Shown here piece after piece: positions 59,817 to 64,000 of a DNA stretch of 64,000 nucleotides. Origin of the DNA: Haladaptatus sp. DYF46. GTDB lineage: Archaea > Halobacteriota > Halobacteria > Halobacteriales > Haladaptataceae. The stretch lies in assembly GCF_021083305.1 (NCBI RefSeq), contig NZ_JAJFAY010000005.1:124001-188000 (forward strand), in the 5' to 3' direction. The notes under the pieces are model-generated. The model ran no database searches, was not told the origin of the DNA, and saw nothing but the letters and a program-made list of their open reading frames with translations. The number at the start of each line of letters is the position of its first letter. Position 1 is the stretch's first letter. The translations under genes were made by a program, and so were the position numbers.

Positions 59817-60266
59817 ATGAACCCACACGATTACGAACAACTGCTCCCAGCGACTGAAGACCGACTGGACTACATTCGTCGCCTCCTCAAGGAGCAGGAT
59901 CTACCGACGGACGATATCGAAGTACAGCAAGACTCTCTCTACGTATATACTGTTGATTCCACCCGAATCGGTGTTGGTGGTCTCGAATGCTACGAGCCAG
60001 TCGCGCTGCTTCGCTCCGTAGCAATCGAATCTTCAAAGCAAAACGAAGGATATGGTCACTCACTATGTCGCCAGTTGTGCAAGCAGGCGGCTGCTTCTGG
60101 TGTAACCGAACTCTATCTTCTCACAACGACTGCTGACGGATTTTTCGCGGATCTTGGCTTTCGCGAAATTCAACGGGAAGATGCGCCATCAACGATTCAG
60201 CAAACGAGTGAGTTTCGGGATCTCTGTCCCACGACGGCAAGCTGTATGATGAAACAGCTTTCCTGA
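59817..60266 (+). CDS. arsN: GNAT acetyltransferase, ArsN2-like
   Basis: 149 residues, GNAT fold. VALLRSVAIESSKQNEGYGH, then SLCRQLCKQAAASGV is the acetyl-CoA loop region with QNEGYG in place of the usual RG.G. LYLLTTTADGFFADLGFREI and PTTASCMMKQL match the arsenic-resistance GNAT group ArsN2. The substrate of that group is not firmly known; an arsinothricin-type or thiol compound is suspected. It is located 27 nt after arsM in the same operon. Confidence 0.82.
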   Translation: MNPHDYEQLLPATEDRLDYIRRLLKEQDLPTDDIEVQQDSLYVYTVDSTRIGVGGLECYEPVALLRSVAIESSKQNEGYGHSLCRQLCKQAAASGVTELYLLTTTADGFFADLGFREIQREDAPSTIQQTSEFRDLCPTTASCMMKQLS

Positions 60267-60343
60267 GACTGCGACGTGCTCTCCACGTCTGGTAGTACTT
60301 TCGCCCTTCTCAACTACTTGTGAGTAAGCCACAGAATGGTTCC

Positions 60344-60739
60344 TTATCGGCGAACGACGACTGCCTCGATTTGAACATCTGCATCGCCAAGGAGCTCTGT
60401 TACTCCCACAGTACTTCGAGCAGGGACGGTTCCAGCAAAATACTCGCTGTACACGTCGTTTACTGCGTCGTAGTGATCAAGGCTCGTGAGATAGATCGTC
60501 GTTTTCAGCACGTTTTGGAGTGGCAGACCCTGTTCGTGCAGCGTTGTTCTGAGACTCTCGAGACACTGGCGCATTTGGGTTGCGACCGATTCATGGCTGA
60601 GGACAATCCCCTCGTCAGTTTCGGGGAGATATCTCCCTGTGAACGAGAGTTACGTCTTGTACGAGCGCTTCCCGTAGCCAATGAACGATTCTTTCCGGTC
60701 CAATTCACGTCGTACCGAGGAACTCGTTCGGTCCATCAT
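60344..60739 (-). pseudogene. ridA: RidA (YjgF) family gene with in-frame stop
   Basis: From ATG 60739 the frame reads MMDRTSSSVRRELDRKESFI, stops at a TAA near 60643, and resumes as LSFTGRYLPETDEGIVLSHE, then LPLQNVLKTTIYLTSLDHYD and VPARSTVGVTELLGDADVQI. The catalytic arginine (PARS) and C-terminus are intact. RidA proteins hydrolyse reactive enamine/imine intermediates. The single stop makes it a recent pseudogene, unless translation restarts at an internal ATG (60574), which would give a truncated product. It faces acr3. Confidence 0.72.
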
Positions 60740-60949
60740 CTCACTAGATGTTTGAATAGTTGTTCAACCATAAAACCACCAGATATGGCTATAGAGATGA
60801 ATATGTCAGTCTTATTCCGAAGCTTTAATTGAACGACTATACAATTGTCTTGCTGATGGAGAGAGACACACGAATACGATGTCGATCGATTGAAAATGAA
60901 ACAAGTACCAACAGCAAAGTCCTGAATCAAGAGATGAACAGTGGTCGAG

Positions 60950-62002
60950 ATGAGTGACGACCTCGGCGTCCTTGACCGCTATCTCACGGTCTGGATCGGC
61001 TTAGCAATGGTACTCGGTGTCGCCCTCGGTCACTTCGTACCCGGAATCGCAGACATGTTGAACGCCGTGACGTGGCATGGAACGAGCCTTCCGATTGCTG
61101 TCGGACTGTTCGTGATGATCTTCCCCATCATGGCCGAAATCGATTACGAACGGATTCCACGCGTTACGCGGACCGCACGGCAAGAAATCGCGCTGACGCT
61201 CACGTTCAACTGGCTTATTGCCCCGTTCGTCATGTACGGACTGGCAGTCCTCTTCTTGAGCGACTACCCCGAGTTCGTGACAGGACTCATCATCGTTGGG
61301 ATCGCGCCGTGTATCGCAATGGTACTCGTCTGGAACGAACTTGCAAGCGGGAATCAAGAAATGTGTGCAGTCTGTGTCGGCGTCAACAGCCTCCTCCAAA
61401 TCGTGTTGTTCGTGCCCTACGCGTTCCTCTTTCTCACTATCCTTCGTGAGACAACGGTGAGCGTCGACATCGGTCTCATCGCACAGATGGTCGGCGTCTT
61501 CCTCGGATTGCCGTTGCTCCTCGGCTATCTCACACAAAAAGTTGCGTTCCAAACGGTTGGTGAACGGACCTACTACGAGCGAGTTATCCCTCGTATCAGT
61601 CCATTCGGTCTTCTCGGGTTGCTGTTTACCGTCGTGGTCATGTTCGCGCTGAAAGGCGAGTACATAGTCAGTCATCCCGAACAGATCGTTTTGATCGCAA
61701 CGCCACTGTTCATTTTCTTCGCTGCGATGTGGGGGCTCGCATACGGCGCGAGTGCTCTTCTCGGGTTTAGCTACACCGAGGGAATCAGCGTGGCGTTCAC
61801 AGCTTCGTCGAACAATTTCGAACTCGCAATTGCCGTCGCAGTCGCCGTCTTCGGTGTCGGAAGCAATGTTGCACTCGCCACCGTTGTCGGGCCACTCATC
61901 GAAGTCCCCGTCATGCTTGCACTCGTTCGAGTTGCATTGGCGACGAAGGAGAACCTCTTTCCCGGAACCACAGGAACCAGCGATGTTAGCTACTCAGATT
62001 GA
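60950..62002 (+). CDS. acr3: ACR3-type arsenite efflux transporter
   Basis: 350 residues, ten membrane segments. The conserved cysteine of ACR3 lies in GIAPCIAMVLVWNELA, and the functional glutamate in ASSNNFELAIAVAVA. LMAEIDYERIP-type residues near helix 2 (FPIMAEIDYERIPRV) are also characteristic. It expels As(OH)3 using the proton-motive force, possibly energised by ArsA. The ATG at 60950 is preferred over a GTG nine nt upstream. It is separated from arsN by the broken ridA gene, which lies on the other strand. Confidence 0.94.
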   Translation: MSDDLGVLDRYLTVWIGLAMVLGVALGHFVPGIADMLNAVTWHGTSLPIAVGLFVMIFPIMAEIDYERIPRVTRTARQEIALTLTFNWLIAPFVMYGLAVLFLSDYPEFVTGLIIVGIAPCIAMVLVWNELASGNQEMCAVCVGVNSLLQIVLFVPYAFLFLTILRETTVSVDIGLIAQMVGVFLGLPLLLGYLTQKVAFQTVGERTYYERVIPRISPFGLLGLLFTVVVMFALKGEYIVSHPEQIVLIATPLFIFFAAMWGLAYGASALLGFSYTEGISVAFTASSNNFELAIAVAVAVFGVGSNVALATVVGPLIEVPVMLALVRVALATKENLFPGTTGTSDVSYSD

Positions 62003-62200
62003 GATGGGCTGGTGTCCCCCTGTTCCATGTCAGAGGAACTGAGATGAGCCCCCTGAAAGCGGAAGCCAACAGGGAGTCGAGAGAACGTACCTTCAACATG
62101 GGTGAACATGTGCGGGAACGTCCTCCCGCATATTGATAGCATGACATTGCTTGTTGGTCACATCATCTCATAGTTTGGTCGATAGAGATAAACAGAGATA

Positions 62201-63487
62201 TCATCCTCGATATTCGAGGAGGGCCGAAAGTCCGTAGATCGATAGATCAACCACTATTGCCAGGGTCACAAGTCCGCTCGCAACAAGGGTTAGTAACTCA
62301 GGAAGCTTCACCCACGTAGGGAAGACGTAGGAGGCCCACCCCTCGATACTACGAATTGTTCCGACAACATCACCGGCGTTCGATGTTCGATCTTCGAGTT
62401 GCCACCCGGGAACAGTTTTTCCGGATTCTTCTGGAACGCTCAACCGGTCGGCAGAGTAAGGCAAATCGACGCCTTTGTACTCCCAGACGATGTCTCCCTG
62501 CTCGTTGATTTCGAAGACACGGTTATGAAGCGAATCTGTAATGAGCGTATTCCCGTTCGGAAGCCGATCAGCGTCACGTGGCCATAAGAGAATATCGTTC
62601 CCGCCATATTCCCAGACACGCTGCCCACTGGCAGTATCATACTCGACGATTCGGTCGTTTTCACTATCGGCAACGAGTATCGTCCCCCACTCTTCGAGAC
62701 GCTGCGGACTGTGTTGCTCGTAGAGGAAGCTGTGGTTCCCTGGTTCGCCGATTACATCAACAATCTTGTTTGTGTTCGGATTCACTTCGATAACGGCGTC
62801 GAAATTCCGCACCGAAATCTGGAAATTCCCGTTCTCCAGACGGTCAATATCGTTCATATGCGTCCAGTCTTTTTCACCTCCTGGATTCGGATCACCACCA
62901 TGCTTCGCATAAAATGGCGTTCCCTGCTCGAGATGATTTTCAGCGTGCCACTCCCACGTGATATTGCCCTGCTGGTTGACAGTGAATGCTCGATCATTCC
63001 CCATGTCGATTATCGCCGTCTCACCGTTTGCTAACCGATCAACGTCATGGACTTCGTGATGTGTAATGTACTCGTCGTACCAGGTGTACTTCCAGACCAC
63101 GTTTTTCGTCTCATAGTCCAACTCAAGCACACGACTCTTGATACACTGGTCGGAATTGACCTGGAGCTGCTCAGCTGGACATGCTTTCGGCTCGAGTTTC
63201 GTCGTGACTGCGACGAGGATGTTCCCATTTTTCAGTCGTTCAGCATCGAAGACCCGTGAGTTCGGCGGGTCGAACTCCCATGCAACATCGCCTTTTGGGG
63301 TCACTTCGATAAGCCGCCCATCGTACTGGTAATCTTGCACGCTGATGAGCGTATTTCCAGGGTACGCTCCTGACGCGGTCTGTCGGGTTCGCGCCGATGT
63401 GTCAGCTGTATACGCCTGGACGCCTAACGAACAGACGAGGAGAAAGAGGATTCCTGCAAGCGAAAGAAGCCGAGTACGTCGATTCAT
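62201..63487 (-). CDS. arylsulfotransferase-like beta-propeller membrane protein
   Basis: 428 residues. An N-terminal helix (LLSLAGILFLLVCSLGV) anchors or exports the protein. Six repeats with the pattern D.x.RL.NGN follow (FDAERLKNGNILVAVT; VDRLANGETAIID; IDRLENGNFQISV; RDADRLPNGNTLITD), as in arylsulfotransferase/PQQ-like propellers. A C-terminal helix (LLTLVASGLVTLAIVVDLSI) ends it. The histidines required for sulfotransfer in bacterial ASST cannot be confirmed by eye (HHEVHDVD is a candidate). The function is uncertain and it faces acr3 convergently. Confidence 0.75.
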   Translation of the reverse strand: MNRRTRLLSLAGILFLLVCSLGVQAYTADTSARTRQTASGAYPGNTLISVQDYQYDGRLIEVTPKGDVAWEFDPPNSRVFDAERLKNGNILVAVTTKLEPKACPAEQLQVNSDQCIKSRVLELDYETKNVVWKYTWYDEYITHHEVHDVDRLANGETAIIDMGNDRAFTVNQQGNITWEWHAENHLEQGTPFYAKHGGDPNPGGEKDWTHMNDIDRLENGNFQISVRNFDAVIEVNPNTNKIVDVIGEPGNHSFLYEQHSPQRLEEWGTILVADSENDRIVEYDTASGQRVWEYGGNDILLWPRDADRLPNGNTLITDSLHNRVFEINEQGDIVWEYKGVDLPYSADRLSVPEESGKTVPGWQLEDRTSNAGDVVGTIRSIEGWASYVFPTWVKLPELLTLVASGLVTLAIVVDLSIYGLSALLEYRG

Positions 63488-63598
63488 GTCCAATACCAGT
63501 TGCACGTGAGTAGTAACACTAATGGTTCCGACTGAGGCACGCTGCAGTGAGTTGCTGCGATCGGTATGGATGGTTTTCGTATGGTCATTTGAAATCAA

Positions 63599-64000
63599 CT
63601 ACATAATGAGATAGCCAACAAGGATTCCGAATCCCCCACCACCGAGGATGAGATACACTGCACTGACGCCACGAACAAAGAGGAGGAAAGTGACGACAGC
63701 AAGGGCCGTAGTAACGATATCGACGATGCCCTCCTGCGCGAGTGTCACAGTTGCTCCGAGAATTGCACCGACAACAGCCGCGTTGACACCAATCAGCGCT
63801 GTTTGAATGATTTGGTTCTCGCGAACCCGTGCGAAGTACGGGAAGAATCCGATGATAAAGACAAACGATGGCCCGAACGCCCCAACAGTGGCAACGAACG
63901 CGCCGAGAATGGCAATTGGAACACTTCCGTAGGTATCGAGCATCAATTCGTATCCGATAAACGCTGTCGTCATTACGACGGGCCAGGAGAGAGCTGCCCG
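63599..64000 (-). CDS. chrA: chromate transporter-like protein (ChrA family), partial
   Basis: The frame is open to the right edge. It includes ALSWPVVMTTAFIGYELMLD, where ChrA has a GPVxxTAxFIGY motif, then VATVGAFGPSFVFIIGFFPY and three more helices. ChrA proteins export chromate or sulfate. Only the C-terminal 133 residues are visible, because the 5' part lies outside the window. It follows the ASST-like gene upstream on the same strand with 111 nt between. Confidence 0.75.
   Translation of the reverse strand, partial: RAALSWPVVMTTAFIGYELMLDTYGSVPIAILGAFVATVGAFGPSFVFIIGFFPYFARVRENQIIQTALIGVNAAVVGAILGATVTLAQEGIVDIVTTALAVVTFLLFVRGVSAVYLILGGGGFGILVGYLIM

Noticed and set aside
61001..61675. 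A 224-codon minus-strand frame rich in Asp, Glu and His
   Set aside because: It is the antisense of acr3. Reverse complements of hydrophobic codons give such charged sequences.
1..64000. tRNA or rRNA genes and integrase attachment sites
   Set aside because: No cloverleaf, rRNA core sequence or tyrosine integrase gene was recognised. Absence was judged by eye only, so short tRNAs could be missed.

Overview
The window comes from a haloarchaeon (class Halobacteria). The proteins are strongly acidic. Lipoproteins carry twin-arginine signals with lipoboxes. Regulators are of the Bat/HTH-10, HxlR, ArsR and DtxR-site kinds. TnpB, VapBC, SprT/SWIM and conjugation genes are of haloarchaeal type. By eye the GC content is moderate for the group. 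No genus can be named and I see no rRNA or tRNA genes. The density of transposon remnants and broken genes points to an accessory replicon or a large genomic island.

Layout. 1-5.5 kb: two decayed copies of a family-B DNA polymerase locus flank an intact TnpB-type IS200/IS605 element and metY. 5.5-7.0 kb: a two-gene cassette (an AAA+-like protein with degenerate nucleotide-binding motifs, plus a small acidic protein) carries three copies of one AT-rich palindrome; I infer a replicon-maintenance module. 7.1-12.3 kb: four tandem paralogous Tat-lipoprotein solute-binding proteins lie behind a promoter with two iron-box-like palindromes, next to a truncated ABC exporter. 12.3-20.6 kb: three copies of one IS4-like element in different states of decay are interleaved with AzlCD, an alkyltransferase, an HTH-10 regulator and an MFS exporter. 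20.7-32.4 kb: a graveyard of SWIM zinc-finger and SprT-like genes holds an inserted vapBC cassette, an orphan nuoH, VanZ, CspA, a possible toxin-antitoxin pair and a CNNM/CBS transporter. 33.5-38.8 kb: an internal piece of a conjugative element (coupling ATPase with a frameshift, VirB4 lacking its N-terminus), broken at both ends.

40-53.6 kb: mostly membrane and metal-related genes. These are two HxlR regulators, DoxX, an ACR3/BASS-type transporter, a halocyanin remnant, a CPBP protease, a probable metal-binding Tat lipoprotein, several polytopic proteins, and a Zn/Cd-type P1B ATPase with an HTH-10 regulator. 54.2-62.0 kb: an arsenic island with arsD, arsA and two small Cys-tailed proteins; arsC and a winged-helix gene on the opposite strand; then two arsR, arsM, an arsN-like acetyltransferase, a broken ridA and acr3. 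Together these give arsenate reduction, a metallochaperone-fed ATPase, methylation and arsenite efflux. The right edge holds a beta-propeller protein and the 3' part of a chromate-transporter-like gene.

Most interesting leads: the palindrome-flanked AAA+ cassette (5.5-7.0 kb), the quadruplicated iron-box-controlled binding-protein array, the vapBC insertion inside a SprT-like gene, and the Cys-tailed proteins downstream of arsA.
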